DNA of 64,000 bases from Orientallactaga sibirica. Taxonomy: Eukaryota; Chordata; Mammalia; Rodentia; Dipodidae. The position numbers and the translations under genes are program-made. The first letter of the stretch is position 1. Each line of letters starts with the position of its first letter. The notes under the pieces were generated by a model that saw only the letters and a program-made list of their open reading frames with translations, did no database searches and had not been told where the DNA came from. Of the stretch, positions 32,028 to 43,042 are shown piece after piece. Where the stretch lies: positions 106,827,001 through 106,891,000 of the forward strand of contig JAEOAD010000001.1 in NCBI GenBank assembly GCA_036365145.1, given 5' to 3'.

Positions 32028-32846
32028 CTAGTCACAAAGAAAAAAAAAAAGAATTGAAAAGATGAAAGCAGTTGCCTTCATGGAACGGTATTTCCTTTCC
32101 CGGCCTGGTGCCTGGTAGGTAGTTCCACAAGAGGGAGGACAGGTTCCAGTGCCCCCCGCCGCCTGGCAGCTTTCTGTTGAAGCTCCTTTCCCCTGAGCCA
32201 GCCTCTGTGTCAGAAGGATGTGTCCACCCCTTTGTCCTCCCCCCCCAAAGCCTTAGGATGTGTGCATGTGTATGGATGTGGGAGGAGGAATTGAGGGTGG
32301 CATCTTTAGACAAGAAAATGTATTGATTTGTTTGAAAACAAAGCTGCAAAAAGAAAACATATGCTTACAGTCCGTATTAGAAAACCCAGAAGGGATGAAT
32401 GCCTAATCAACTCCCCACTCATAGACACCACCATTTACATTTTGATTTATACCCACTTAGTGTTCTGATTTTATACGAAACTGGGATTGTGCTTTGCACC
32501 CTTGAACACCATATGCACATCTTACATCTTTCGAGAATGTGATTTCAAGGGAGCCGTCAGCCCCTTATTGGCCAGACCGTGTAGAATTGCTATCCCTCTA
32601 AGATGCTTCAGGTCCTTGAAAAAGTCAGGGTGCATACGGGGGCCCTTCACAGCAGTGCTCTTGAACCCTTTTCTCCCTGTCCGGATACACATACAAGGTC
32701 CTCGGAGTCCTGATGAAAGGCTTGGAGAAACACTCCATCCCAAGGAAATTCCTGCAGCACAGCCCGCATGCCTCTTGACCTGCACCCACTCACATACTCC
32801 TTGCAAATGTCCAAACATTCCACATTCCTCAAAACCTCCAGTTTCA

Positions 32847-33028
32847 GGCTGGAGAGATGGCTTAGCGGTTAAGCGCTTGCCTGTGAAGCCTAAGGACCCC
32901 GGGTTCGAGGCTCGATTCCCCAGGACCTATGTAAGCCAGATGCACATAGTGGTGCATGCATCTGGAGTTCATTTACAGGGGCTAGAGGCCCTGGCATGCC
33001 CATTCTCTCTCTCCCTTTCTGTCTCAAA

Positions 33029-33065
<37 letters not shown>

Positions 33066-33068
33066 ATA
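32847..33068 (+). mobile_element. DIP SINE, near consensus
   Basis: GGCTGGAGAGATGGCTTAGC, GGTTCGAGGCTCGATTCCCC B box, CT run and AAAT tail. One of the best-preserved copies; antisense to ABLIM1. Confidence 0.94.
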
Positions 33069-33276
33069 CCTCCTCTAAAACCAGTACACACTGGTTTTTC
33101 CTTTAGTTACTATACACGTGCCAGGCCTATCCTGCTGGACTGTAAGCCCCCAAGACCTGGGACTACTTGCTTCTCTCTTTAGTAACACAATTATTTAAAA
33201 AAAAAAAAAAAACAGGCCAAGCACATGGGTCATGTGGGATTGGTATTGACGATGGCAAGGGAGTTCAAGGACAAAC

Positions 33277-33368
33277 CTTCATCAGCTGCTCTTCTTGAAG
33301 CTGCCGGCGTCTCAGCATTTCCTCCTCATCTTCTTCTCTGCCACTAGATCTGCGTCTCATGTCAGTTC
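33277..33368 (-). CDS. ABLIM1: ABLIM1 coding exon i, charged helical segment
   Basis: Residues 272-302: a split glycine, TDMRRRSSGREEDEEEMLRR, then RQLQEEQLMK. The block changes from basic (RRRSS, a typical basophilic kinase site) to acidic to a Glu/Gln/Leu-rich stretch likely to be helical or coiled coil. Acceptor GCATTAG, donor AAG|GTTTGT. Enters phase 1 and leaves phase 0, closing the run of symmetric phase-1 exons. Confidence 0.95.
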
Positions 33369-35391
33369 CTAATGCCACAGCAAAGACAGCTTCTCACATC
33401 AGCCCCAAGACCCGGGGGCTCTTACCAGACTAGTCCACCTGGGTTGTGTGCCAGGCTGGCAAGGTAGGCTGAGGGCTTTTCACGTGTTTAAGGGAACAAC
33501 AGGAAGGGGAAAATGCCCACCACCAACTTTGGCACACGGGTGGGTGTCTCAAGGAAAACGGGCCCCTCTGACCTGCTAGTTCAGTGTGTAATGTAACTAA
33601 GTGTGAATCTGGTCCTCCCAACACCTGTCTGCTCAATTAGAACTGGGGGTGCCAGAGCTCCCAAGTAACAAATGGGGGTGAGCAGCTCCAGCTGTTATAC
33701 GATTTTTCTCAGGTCAATTTGTAACTCGAAAGGAATTCAAATTCGCCTAGGTATCTATAAACAGTTAAGACACTCTTGAGGCAAGTTTTGACATCTTATG
33801 CTTTTGTTTTTTCTGACGATTTAGACTTTTCACAACACTATCACTTGGTTTTTCTACCTTTAGTAAACTTTAGTAAACTTTAGTAAACTCATTTAAAAAA
33901 ACGCATTCTAATGTGTCTCTAATTTCCCTTTCCTCATAAACCAGCTAAAAGTGACTCTGGAATAATATAACAAACTGCATAATTTCTAGGCTTCCTGGAA
34001 AAGGGGGAGACAGGGAATAGAAAGGAAGAATATGTCTGAATGATTGAAAGATTAAGATACTGTTTTTCCTAAATTGTTTGGATTAATGTGGCTGTAGGAG
34101 GAAACAGGAAAGTTTGCTAATCTAATACAAACAAGCATTAACTAATAGTCTTGGTTTCATCATTTTGATTAAAGGATCAGATATTTTCCTCATTTTGGAA
34201 CCGAAAGCAACACAGAACTATTTCAATGATCAACATTTAGCTCTCTCTCTTCTCCAGTTACATACTTACTTACTAAGCAGCAAACTCAAGGGTCCCAGAA
34301 ACTCCCTAAAGGGCATAGATTGATAGATTCTTTATTCTTAGAATTATAAAAGCCAATGTGAATTTTCTCTTTTGTTCTACTAATAAAATTAATAGACCTA
34401 CATTTTTCAAAAATTAGATAAATCTTGTTGACATAATTCTAGAATACTGATGCATAATGAACTGAGGAGTTTTTCTACACTTGATCTTAGTCAAAAGGCC
34501 AAGAAGCAATTAACTATTTCTATAGTTGGCTATTGCTTTAAAATGGACTTTTATTGCCTGTAAAAGTTATTCCAAGAGCTATGTTGGTGAAAAAAAAGTG
34601 CTGATGAAAGTTTAAGGACTTTTAGAAAATCAAAGGTCTTTTAGGCTATCAATAGGAATATGGTAAAACAGTCATATCTCTGGGCGGCTGGCTCGGTTTT
34701 CAGTATTAGCTTTGGGGTTTGTTAATCCCTGTCTTCAGGCACGCTACTGACAAAACAGTTAGGACACAGACACAACTGGAAAGCATAAAGCAAAGAATGA
34801 AGCAGCCCCAATGTGACACTTAGCACACGATTCATGGAAATGAGATGTGACATGGCCTAACTTCACACGAGTAGTCTCAGAGTGCCCAATGCTCTGGAGC
34901 AGCCCTCCTTCATAGTGGAGAAGGTAACCTTGCAGGAGCAGGGACAGTACTTTGGGGTTAACATTGCTTGTTAAGAGAACTGTAAAGAAAACCCAGGTGT
35001 CATCTACAAGTTTAACTGAAAGAAGTCACGCTTTACTACACCCCCCATCTTGTTACCCACTGGCCTGTCGTAATAGAGACTAAAGCACCTGCCTGGGGTT
35101 TAGTCGGGTTGCTGAGTTCTCCGTGGTAACTTAGGGTCTATCCAAAACATTGGTCCTAAACCAGTTCTGGATACAGGTGGGTTTGGCTTAGAGCCAGGCT
35201 GTGATGGTGCTGTTTTGTAACTTAAGCATTTTTCACACAAACTAATATCACATTAGCTCCTTTCACTACTCTACCCCTTGCCTACAGTGTTCTCAGAAGT
35301 CTTTCTGACAGTTCTTCGCATGTTCCTAAGCAATTCACTGAGCGCTCCCCTAGCAACGTGTCCACTTGACTTAGCTGCAGCGATTGCATAC
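33369..35391 (-). other. ABLIM1: ABLIM1 intron between exons h and i, free of interspersed SINEs
   Basis: About 2 kb with no B1, DIP or B4. The only retroposed piece seen is the U2 snRNA fragment at 34475-34510. A short direct triplication of TTTAGTAAAC occurs near 33860-33890. AT-rich and otherwise featureless; a candidate for conserved non-coding sequence. Confidence 0.7.
34475..34510 (-). pseudogene. U2 snRNA pseudogene, 5' fragment
   Basis: The minus strand reads ATTGCTTCTTGGCCTTTTGA then CTAAGATCAAGTGTAG. It aligns with the first 36 nt of vertebrate U2 snRNA with three mismatches (C3T, C10T, G20A) and stops at the branch-site recognition region. Truncated 3' ends are typical of retroposed snRNA copies. 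It has no U2 body (Sm site, stem-loops III/IV), so it is not functional. It is in sense orientation inside an ABLIM1 intron. Confidence 0.88.
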
Positions 35392-35532
35392 CTACGGCGG
35401 CAAGTGAGGGGGGACCAGGCCAGTGGTCCGTCTCAATCTTTGGTACCTCGCTGGGGTCTGGCGCCTGGGCTGCTGGGAACTTGGAAAACTTGATGATGTC
35501 TTCTGAAGACTTGCTCTGGGCTGCCAAGGCAG
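35392..35532 (-). CDS. ABLIM1: ABLIM1 coding exon h, linker
   Basis: Residues 225-271: a split alanine, ALAAQSKSSEDIIKFSKFPA, then AQAPDPSEVPKIETDHWPGP, then PSLAAV plus one nucleotide. I chose the acceptor GATGCAG at 35533-35535 because it restores the family reading QHAALAAQSK. A TAG six bases further out (35539-35541) would add two residues (Asp-Ala) and keep the frame, so tandem acceptor use is possible. The donor is GTAG|GTATGC. Phase 1 on both sides, 141 nt. Confidence 0.94.
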   Translation of the reverse strand: MPWQPRASLQKTSSSFPSSQQPRRQTPARYQRLRRTTGLVPPHLPP

Positions 35533-35996
35533 CTGCATCTAGGTGGGAACCAGGGTTGCTTAGCTACCGGTCTGTAAGGCGGTGGTGGTACCACCCCACA
35601 GACACGGCTTTCCATTCTCTGTTGAAAGTTTCAAGGCTAAGAAAGTTCTGGGTCTCAGCGTGAACAAGTGCCCAGGGACTCAGTGACAACTCTTTTTTCC
35701 TGACTTAACATCTGAGGAGCATGGCTTCATTCTGTGCCTATGTCACATCTGAAAGCCCGGCTCTAATGCTATTTATTTTATTTAAGCCCAAATAAATGCA
35801 TTTAATAAACATGTTAACAAACTAAAAATTCACCTCCTCACTTGCACTAGCCATGTCAAGGGTGCAGCAGGCCCATTATTACACAAAGCAAATGAAGAGT
35901 GTTTCTACCGCCATACAACATGCAAGTCCTAATTACCCTCCAGTGTAAATGCTCTTGGAATTAAAAAAAAAAAAACTTGAATAATTAAAAATTTGG

Positions 35997-36140
35997 GAGC
36001 TGGGCATTGTGGTGCACGTCTTTAATCCCAGCACTCGGGAGGCAGAGGTAGGAGGATCACCATGAGTTCAAGGCCACCCTGAGACTACAGAGTGAATTCC
36101 AGGTCAGCCTGGGCTAGAGTGAGACCCTACCTCAATAAAC

Positions 36141-36170
<30 letters not shown>
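35997..36170 (+). mobile_element. B1 SINE with long A tail
   Basis: GGAGCTGGGCATTGTGGTGC start, CTTTAATCCCAGCACTCGGG, 30-base poly(A) tail (about 36139-36169). Confidence 0.93.
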
Positions 36171-36171
<1 letters not shown>

Positions 36172-36180
36172 AAATGGGGG

Positions 36181-36335
36181 CCAGGCATGGTGGCCTTTTA
36201 TCCTCATCACTTGGGAGGCAGAGTAGGTGGATCACTTTGAATTTAAAGCCAGCCTGGGATTCCATAGTGACTTTCAGGTCAGCCTGGGCTAGAGTGAGAT
36301 CCCACCTTGAAAAAACAAAACAAAACAACAACAAC
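36181..36335 (+). mobile_element. B1 SINE, diverged
   Basis: CCAGGCATGGTGGCCTTTTA start, AGGTCAGCCTGGGCTAGAGT and an AAACAAC-rich tail. Adjacent to the preceding B1, in tandem. Confidence 0.88.
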
Positions 36336-37139
36336 AAAAGAAATTGGGTTTATAAATCTGAAATGAAGGAGCCAAGTTACAACCATGACAATATCAGCTG
36401 GCTGTAGTTATTAATCTTTGGTGGGAAGGTTGGCTCTGTGACTGAGGGCCAGAATTCATAGTTGGCCCAGCTCATGTTCATCCCCACATGCTTTATACGG
36501 GTCTTTGTGTCTTGGGAGAAATGGAAATGAAGAAATCCACTTCTGGCTTGTAGGAATTCATTGCGATTTATGGTTTCCATCCTGACTTGCTGTTCTGTTC
36601 AAGGGTTGTTCATATGAGGGAGTCAGCCAACTTGAAAACAGCAAACACCACACTGGCAGCAACATTAGTTTACACTGCCCTTAAGGGCTATGCTCAAGGG
36701 AGGACTTGTTGGCCTACAGCCCCAAATCTAATCATAGAGTGGGGGCCGACCAGGCCGGGTTAGATGGTCAGACCCTGATTCTGGCTGACTTTGCAAATCA
36801 GCCTGGGAGGTTACTAAACATTTCAAAAATATATTTATAATGCCTTTAATTAATTATTTTCTCTCACATACTTAAAAAATCTGAAGTAACCTTTTGAATC
36901 TTCCCATGCTTTTAGCAGCCTTCTGGATTTCAATTTTTTTTCAAGTGACTTGATTAATCTTACGTAAAAATCAGGGCCAAAATCTTGGCTGAGAAGGAGG
37001 CGGTATTTCTCAAAATCATTAACCTCATGAGGAAAAAAGAAAAACAAAACAAGATCTCACTTTGGGAAACACAATACTAAGTCTGCCTTCCCAGAGAGGG
37101 TTAACATGTTCACATGGGAAAGAATATAATTTTGCTTTG

Positions 37140-37220
37140 CAAAAACAAAAACAAAAACAAAAACAAAAACAAAAACAAACAAACAAAAAAAAAAAAACCT
37201 ACTTTTTTTTTTTTTTTTTT
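37140..37220. repeat. (CAAAAA)n and poly(T) tract
   Basis: Nine CAAAAA/CAAA units then an A run, followed by CCTAC and a T run. Confidence 0.95.
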
Positions 37221-37789
37221 GCCTTAAATGTATCAATCAGGGCACAGGCACCAGTTCAAGACAGGGCATCTATTTCCTTGGCTTGGTATATGGTCCTGCA
37301 GGACATGTCTTGGAAAATGCTATTCTGGCTAAGCTACTATTAACTAATTACCACTGGAGGAAAGTAAAGACTTCTGTTAAAATGAATATCATGGGAAGAA
37401 GCCAATTAATTCCTTCCAAATAAAGCCTAACATTATCCAGTTTTCTTTAAATCATGTTTGATTGTTTCCTTGTTCAGAGATTGTAGCCTTGGAAGAAATC
37501 TCTGCATGGCTAAATCTAATTCTGAGTGTCCTAGCGCTAAAGGAATATGAACAAGCATGACTTCGAACAGTACTTACGCGTTAAGATTGGTGAAATCAGT
37601 AGTTAAACATTCACATGTTAATGAATGTGTGGGAAGACATTAAACCATAAAAAACAAAACAAAACAAAAACAATGTTAACAAACTTAAAATGCAAGCATG
37701 TGATGTAAAACCTTAAATAATGAGGGAAAAATAATAGGTACAGAAAGAACCATTACAGCACATAGACTTTCTCTTTTTCTCCCTAAAAT

Positions 37790-37950
37790 TTTGGCCTGTG
37801 ACTCTTGGTCTATAGGACTGTCCGAGACAGAAGGATCTAACTCACTGGTTCTTGCAAATGAGAAAACGGAAGCTATGCCCATGTAAGTAGGAAGTGGGAC
37901 CAGGACTGGGACCTGTCTAGCTTGTGTACTATCCATTACTCAAGTGTAAA
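37790..37950 (-). repeat. Possible MIR fragment
   Basis: GAAAACGGAAGCTATGCCCA, GTAGGAAGTGGGACCAGGAC and TGGGACCTGTCTAGC resemble a reverse MIR end. Weak. Confidence 0.4.
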
Positions 37951-38911
37951 CCTCCTCTGCATACTTCTTAAGAATTTTTCCAGGTGGCTTGTTTTCATTA
38001 GCTTTGATTAGTCAAACTCATTTGCCAGCTCAAGAATATTAAAAGTTGGTTAAATTACTCACAATGCTTGACCCACATTCCCCATTGACAAGGGTCCCTT
38101 TGAAAGAGGGAGGACAGGGAGGAGGACAATGGATCCTTTACCATGAATGTAAAATCAAAATAATATAAATAAAAAATATATATATATTAAAAAAAATAAT
38201 ATAGGATCATTAAATAATATTAAGCTGAAAATTCAAGCCACTAATTAGCTAGACTGTTATTCAAAATGTTTAATTTCATATGCTATCATTCCCAATGAAA
38301 ATACTTGCCAGTAGTCTGTAAATTAATTACATAAATAATTCCTATACTTTTTTTAAAGTGTCAAATTGAAAATGTGTAAAAGTTATCAGTAACTAACTAT
38401 GACTTGCTCATTTTTGGAGAGGGCTAAGTAATTGATTTTCATTCTAACAGCTAATATACACTGTAACTGAGTGTACATGTCATGCATATTATTAATACAT
38501 TATAAATTTAAATAACAATTATACTAATTAAATGCACACAATAAATTACATGTACATTTTAAAAAAAAAAGTTGGTTAAATTATTTGAGAACAACAACAA
38601 AAGGCTTGTTAGGATATTTGTGGGTTTTTGTGTGACCTGAACTTCTTTCCTCTTCTCTGTAGATGGAATGATACTTGATTTGATGGGCTCACAAATAAGT
38701 TAAGAGCTTCTTAATTGAGTTAAGTGATCTCTGTCTAGGCAAGCAATTTCATAATGCTTGTATCTCATTGGACCATAAGGACATAAAATGCTAGGTGCCC
38801 CAGTTACGGTCCTTCTCAAAAGCAGCTGCAGATAATCCTTTCGGAAGACAGCAGAGAGGAGTCCAGCTGACTCAGCTACTTAAAAGATACTCGGAGGAAA
38901 GTGAGTTTTAC

Positions 38912-38959
38912 CATGCTGTTTGTAGATGGGTGGTTTTCGGTAAATGTTGATCCCTTGAT
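38912..38959 (-). CDS. ABLIM1: ABLIM1 coding exon g, 16 codons
   Basis: A 48-nt exon completing an aspartate codon and encoding QGINIYRKPPIYKQH plus one nucleotide (residues 209-224). The NIYRKPPIY-QH motif is conserved across ABLIM family members. Acceptor TTCCACAG, donor CATG|GTAAAA. Phase 1 on both sides. It is the third of four consecutive symmetric phase-1 exons. Confidence 0.95.
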
Positions 38960-39540
38960 CTGTGGAAATGAAAAGCAAAGATGTGTGATTATGGGAACCT
39001 TCAGCGATGGAAGAAAACAAAACAAAACAAAACAAAACACCAGACCAACTGAGAGGCAAATCAACACTGAATGCTTAGACAGAAACAACCCAGAAGGCGG
39101 GGGAGCCTCCGTAGTACAAAGACTGAATACACTGAATAGAAGATTACAGGAATGAGTAACTACTACCCACAAGTGACATGGAGACCTCTGTCACACAACA
39201 TAGCAATACTTATTCATGGGCCATTTATTTCGAACACATACGTCGCTGAATGTGATAAAAACAGGAAGAGATGCAGGCAGTGGGAATAGTTTGATGGTGA
39301 GGAAGACATAACCAGTTTGGGGAAAAAAAAATTCCCCAAATTGCTACTGTCTAGAAATTGAGCGCCCAGGAGATGCCAGTTGCTCAATTTACTGTTTCAA
39401 CTAATGAGCAGACCAGTGGAAAGCAATGTAGGAAAATTAAGGGAAACACTTTAAACACAGAAACACTTTTCATGTATCAGGCTAGCCTGGGGTGCTCATG
39501 GGATGACCATCAAAGTCCTAAATTGCACAGGGCAATGTTC

Positions 39541-39592
39541 TTCAAACAAACAAACAAACAAACAAACAAACAAACAAACAAACAAACAAAAC
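39541..39592. repeat. (CAAA)n simple repeat
   Basis: Twelve CAAA units. A shorter AAAAC run lies at 39017-39038. Confidence 0.95.
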
Positions 39593-40454
39593 GCCAAGAA
39601 TCAGAACGGAGACAATAAAATACTGCTCACATATTTATTAATTATACAGGACTCTATCTGACTATGCCTACTACATTCCATACTAACTGAAAATACTCAA
39701 GACATTTCAGAAGGTTGACTTCCCCTGAATCTTGACTGCTATATTTTAATGGAGAATTCATATGTAAAAGTCCCAATACAGTAGCACAATGACTTTTCAA
39801 GGTTCAATGAAACTTCTTGACAAGGGCAGTCCTAGCTTAGTAGCTTCACTCTTACCGAACTTCCCTGTGGTTTACTAGGCAAGTTTAGAATGTGCAAGAA
39901 AAAAATTAATACAGAGTCTAAATAGGTGTACATACATTGACCTAATGAGCAACGTGGGCTTTTGATAGCAAAAAGAAGTAAACCAATATACTTTGGGTGG
40001 AAAGATAATCTTGTGACTTAAGATGGCTGATTGTAAGTGTTGTGAATTTCCCGGTTTCTGATGGCAAATTATTATTTGAGCAGTGGCAGCTAATGATGTG
40101 ACTACTGGAGCAAAGCTTGCAGCACCAAGCCTAAATTGCAAGATATTTGCATGTGGAGGTGACTTGTTAGCTGATCCAAGGCTACATTGTTCTGAAAAGT
40201 CCATGAGAAAAAAAAATCCACATTGGGGACACACAGGTCATTTGAAAAGGATTCTTGAGTGACACTGTGGTTCAGTCTTTAGAAGATTATGGACTTGGCC
40301 ATTATGACCATTGGCTAATGACAATGGACCACAGGGTGACATCTTAGAGACACTGATATAAATATAAAATTTTCCACAAAAATGAAACAACAACAACAAA
40401 AACCTCAACACCTCCTTTTTAACCTTCTTTTTCCCACCCTTTTCAAGAAAATTT

Positions 40455-40540
40455 GAGGGCCATGGGTGTAGCTCAGTGGTAGAACACTTGTCTGACATAC
40501 ACAAGGCTCTGGCTTCAATCCCCAGCACTTAAAAAAATTT
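40455..40540 (+). mobile_element. ID-type SINE (BC1-like)
   Basis: GGGCCATGGGTGTAGCTCAG, TGGTAGAACACTTGTCTGAC and CTTCAATCCCCAGCACTTAA: a tRNA-derived ID monomer with A/T tail. Confidence 0.85.
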
Positions 40541-40812
40541 TTTTTTTTTCCTTTGGCAAAGGTAAGGTGGGCTGGCCTGATTTTTTTATCTATTTATCTT
40601 TCTTTTCTAAGAAATTTAACCCTACAAACTGATCCTGCCAGCTTCACACAGCGAGCTTTCGGAAGGCCCTTTATGCCAGATCCTGCAATTTAGGGTTTCT
40701 CAACTGTGTGCATCCCAGTGAACGAGCATGAAAAATGGAGAGACCAGACGAGGTTACGAGGCTACATTCTACACGGCGACAGGACACCAAGACACACCGT
40801 GTCAGCTCCTAC

Positions 40813-40917
40813 CTGGCACATGGAAATGTTTAGGGGCCTGAGCGTAAGTTGGAGTTAGAGGGCGGCTGTCGGGCCGGTAGGGGAGAGGGGAGTTCCGGCC
40901 GCTGGATGGCTCATTGC
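40813..40917 (-). CDS. ABLIM1: ABLIM1 coding exon f, HFHVP linker module
   Basis: Residues 174-208 (numbering with the cassette): a split glycine, NEPSSGRNSPLPYRPDSRPL, then TPTYAQAPKHFHVP plus one nucleotide. The Pro/Ser-rich text is diagnostic for ABLIM1. The donor is CCAG|GTAGGA. The acceptor dinucleotide AG at 40918-40919 is preceded by G (TTGGAG|GC), a rare and weak -3 base, although the upstream tract is pyrimidine-rich. Phase 1 on both sides, 105 nt. Confidence 0.96.
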
Positions 40918-41726
40918 CTCCAATGAGAAGGAGAAAACAAAATGAGAGAAGAGAGAACAAGGAAGAAAACCAAGCAAGCGTAATCAAATTCAACACAGCA
41001 AACCGGAAGGAGGGACATCGGAAGGAGAAACAGGAAACACACTGCATTTGTCAACTTGGTTCGCAAAGGCAACATTGGGTTTAGTTTTCCCAGAGGGGAG
41101 GTTTGAGTTTGGGGGTGGAAAGGGGTTCAAAGCAGCCAGCAGTCACAGATGCTTCATTCCAATGGCATGCGCATGGCCAGACTGATTAGATGGCGTAATG
41201 GAAAGTTACTGGCTACTGATCCAGGATCAGTTGTCAGATGCTTAAATCCCAAGCATGTCGAGGGAGGGCGGAGGTATGCAGTCCGTCCCACCCCCAGGTA
41301 CAACAGCTTCCACGCAGGATGCAGAGGCTGCCCCCTAGAATGTGTGTCTCTGAACTGAGGGCCAAAGCCCAGAGCCCCAGTTGCCACCCAGCCCTTCCCC
41401 TCATGAGAAAACGTGGCTTCACTTCATTGCAGCATATGTTCCTGTTTGCCTCACTCTGAAAAACACACATGGCATCAGACCCCCTTCCCGTCAGGTGCTT
41501 CAGGGCCCACTCAGACCGCTCTCCCTGAGTTCTCTTCCAAGACCAAGCTCTACCCAGCTGATAACCACTCTGGCTAGGCACTGGGCCACTGCTAAAGACC
41601 AATAGGGGAATGAGATGTCTCACTACCTCTGTCTCCCTGTCTGAGGCCCCATGCTGGTACTGTTGCACCATGTAACTGCTTCCTCAGAGATGTAACATAA
41701 AAGCTTGGACATGAGAGCTCTCTTGA

Positions 41727-41730
<4 letters not shown>

Positions 41731-41770
<40 letters not shown>

Positions 41771-41784
41771 AGAGAGAGAGAGAT
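41731..41784. repeat. (GA)n microsatellite
   Basis: A GA run interrupted once by GGGAGG. Confidence 0.95.
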
Positions 41785-42372
41785 TCCAGGTGCATAGGAA
41801 TGCCATATTATACAAGACTGGCAAGTCATGAGCAAGGGTGTGGCAGGGCCATAGCACATAGGAATAATCAGAATGCACAGAATGGGCTCTCGGGGGAACA
41901 GTGGGGATAGGGCCCGAATGAAGGGCTGATAGGGCCCCAATGAAGGGCTGAGGCTTGGCTGGGCCACCACTATCCTCTCTTACCAGGAACTGCAAGGAAG
42001 AACAGAAGCTTGAGCAAGTTCGGGGAAACAATTGCTACTGACCTCATCTGTCTTCCCACCCTCCAACTGGGCATGCAACTTGCCCTGTGAGTACACCAGA
42101 AGGGGGAAGGGGCTGTCAGAAGACGTAAAATTATTAATACTAGTTAAAGTATTGATGCTGGAGTAAGGAGTCAGAAATGGGAGGTCTGGATTGGCAATGG
42201 CCCCAGATTTACATTCCGGGCTTCTGGTGACTGGTTGGTCTGAAACATCTCTCTTTTCTCCTCAAGACTCAGCTTAACATCTAGCTCTATACAATGTTCA
42301 TTTGATCACTGCCAAGTATTAACTTCTACGAAATTAGAAAGCTTCACCTCTTCGATCAAAAAGTTTATTTAG

Positions 42373-42645
42373 GGGCTGGAGAGATGGGTCAGTGGTTAAG
42401 GTGCTTGCCTGCAAAGCCTAGACCCTGGGTTTGATTCCCCAGTACCCATGTAAGCCTTAGTGGTTGAGTGGTTAAGGCACTTGCCTGCAAAGCCAAAGTA
42501 CCCAAGTTCAAATCCCCAGGACCCACATAAGCCAGATGCACAAAGTGGCACATGCATCTGGAGTTTGTTTATAGTGGCTAGACACACTGGCGCACCCATT
42601 CTCCATCCCCCCTCTATCTCTGCTTGCAAATGAATAAAAAGCTTA
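42373..42645 (+). mobile_element. DIP SINE with duplicated head
   Basis: A first head and B-box part (42373-42455, to CCATGTAAGCC) is followed by a second near-complete DIP lacking its first bases (TTAGTGGTTGAGTGGTTAAG). Either two tandem copies or an internal duplication. Confidence 0.85.
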
Positions 42646-42867
42646 TTTATACAAATGTGATCTCATTTAATTTCCCCCTTCCACAGAGGTTAACTAGCTC
42701 ATATCTGACATGACATGTATAAAAAACACAGGTAGAGGGTGCGGGAGAGGGAAGACTATGGCTTGCATTTGAAGTGATATCTTGTACTAAACCTATGAGA
42801 ACTGAGCATTGGTTCTCATTCACCCTCACCAGGGCTCAGCCCACTGCCAGGCCAGGATAAATGCTTA

Positions 42868-43042
42868 AGAGAGATGGCTTAGCCATTAAGGTGCTTGCTT
42901 GCGAAGCCTAAGGACCCAGGTTAGATTCCCCGGTACTCATGTAAGCCAGATGCGCATGCATCTGGAGTTGGTTTGCAGTGGCTGGAGGTCCTTGTGCACC
43001 CATTCTCTCTCTTCCTCAAAAATAAATAAATAAATAAATAAT
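42868..43042 (+). mobile_element. DIP SINE, 5'-truncated
   Basis: Starts GAGAGATGGCTTAGCCATTA, core CATCTGGAGTTGGTTTGCAG, tail AAATAAATAAATAAATAAAT. Confidence 0.9.

Larger units (their letters stand above)
26736..33276 (-). other. ABLIM1: ABLIM1 introns between exons i and o
   Basis: Includes six introns interrupted by the exons listed separately. The GC-AG intron is 26736-27652 and is free of recognised repeats. 27728-29389 has a B1, a CA/TG tract and another B1 piece; 29451-31083 has a TATG tract, B1, two DIPs (one with a nested B1) and a B4; 31149-31921 has a MIR; 32028-33276 has one DIP. Confidence 0.8.
35533..40812 (-). other. ABLIM1: ABLIM1 introns flanking exon g, repeat-poor
   Basis: Spans two introns (35533-38911 and 38960-40812). 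Apart from two adjacent B1 copies near 36.0-36.3 kb, a possible MIR near 37.8 kb, CAAAAA/AAAC simple tracts and an ID element at 40455, the sequence is unique and AT-rich, notably at 38130-38590. No further exon recognised. Confidence 0.75.

Noticed and set aside
32487..33041. 184-codon plus-strand open frame
   Set aside because: Its second half is a translated DIP SINE and the first half is antisense intronic DNA.
34475..34510. Functional U2 snRNA gene
   Set aside because: Only the first 36 nt are present; promoter elements, Sm site and 3' half are missing.
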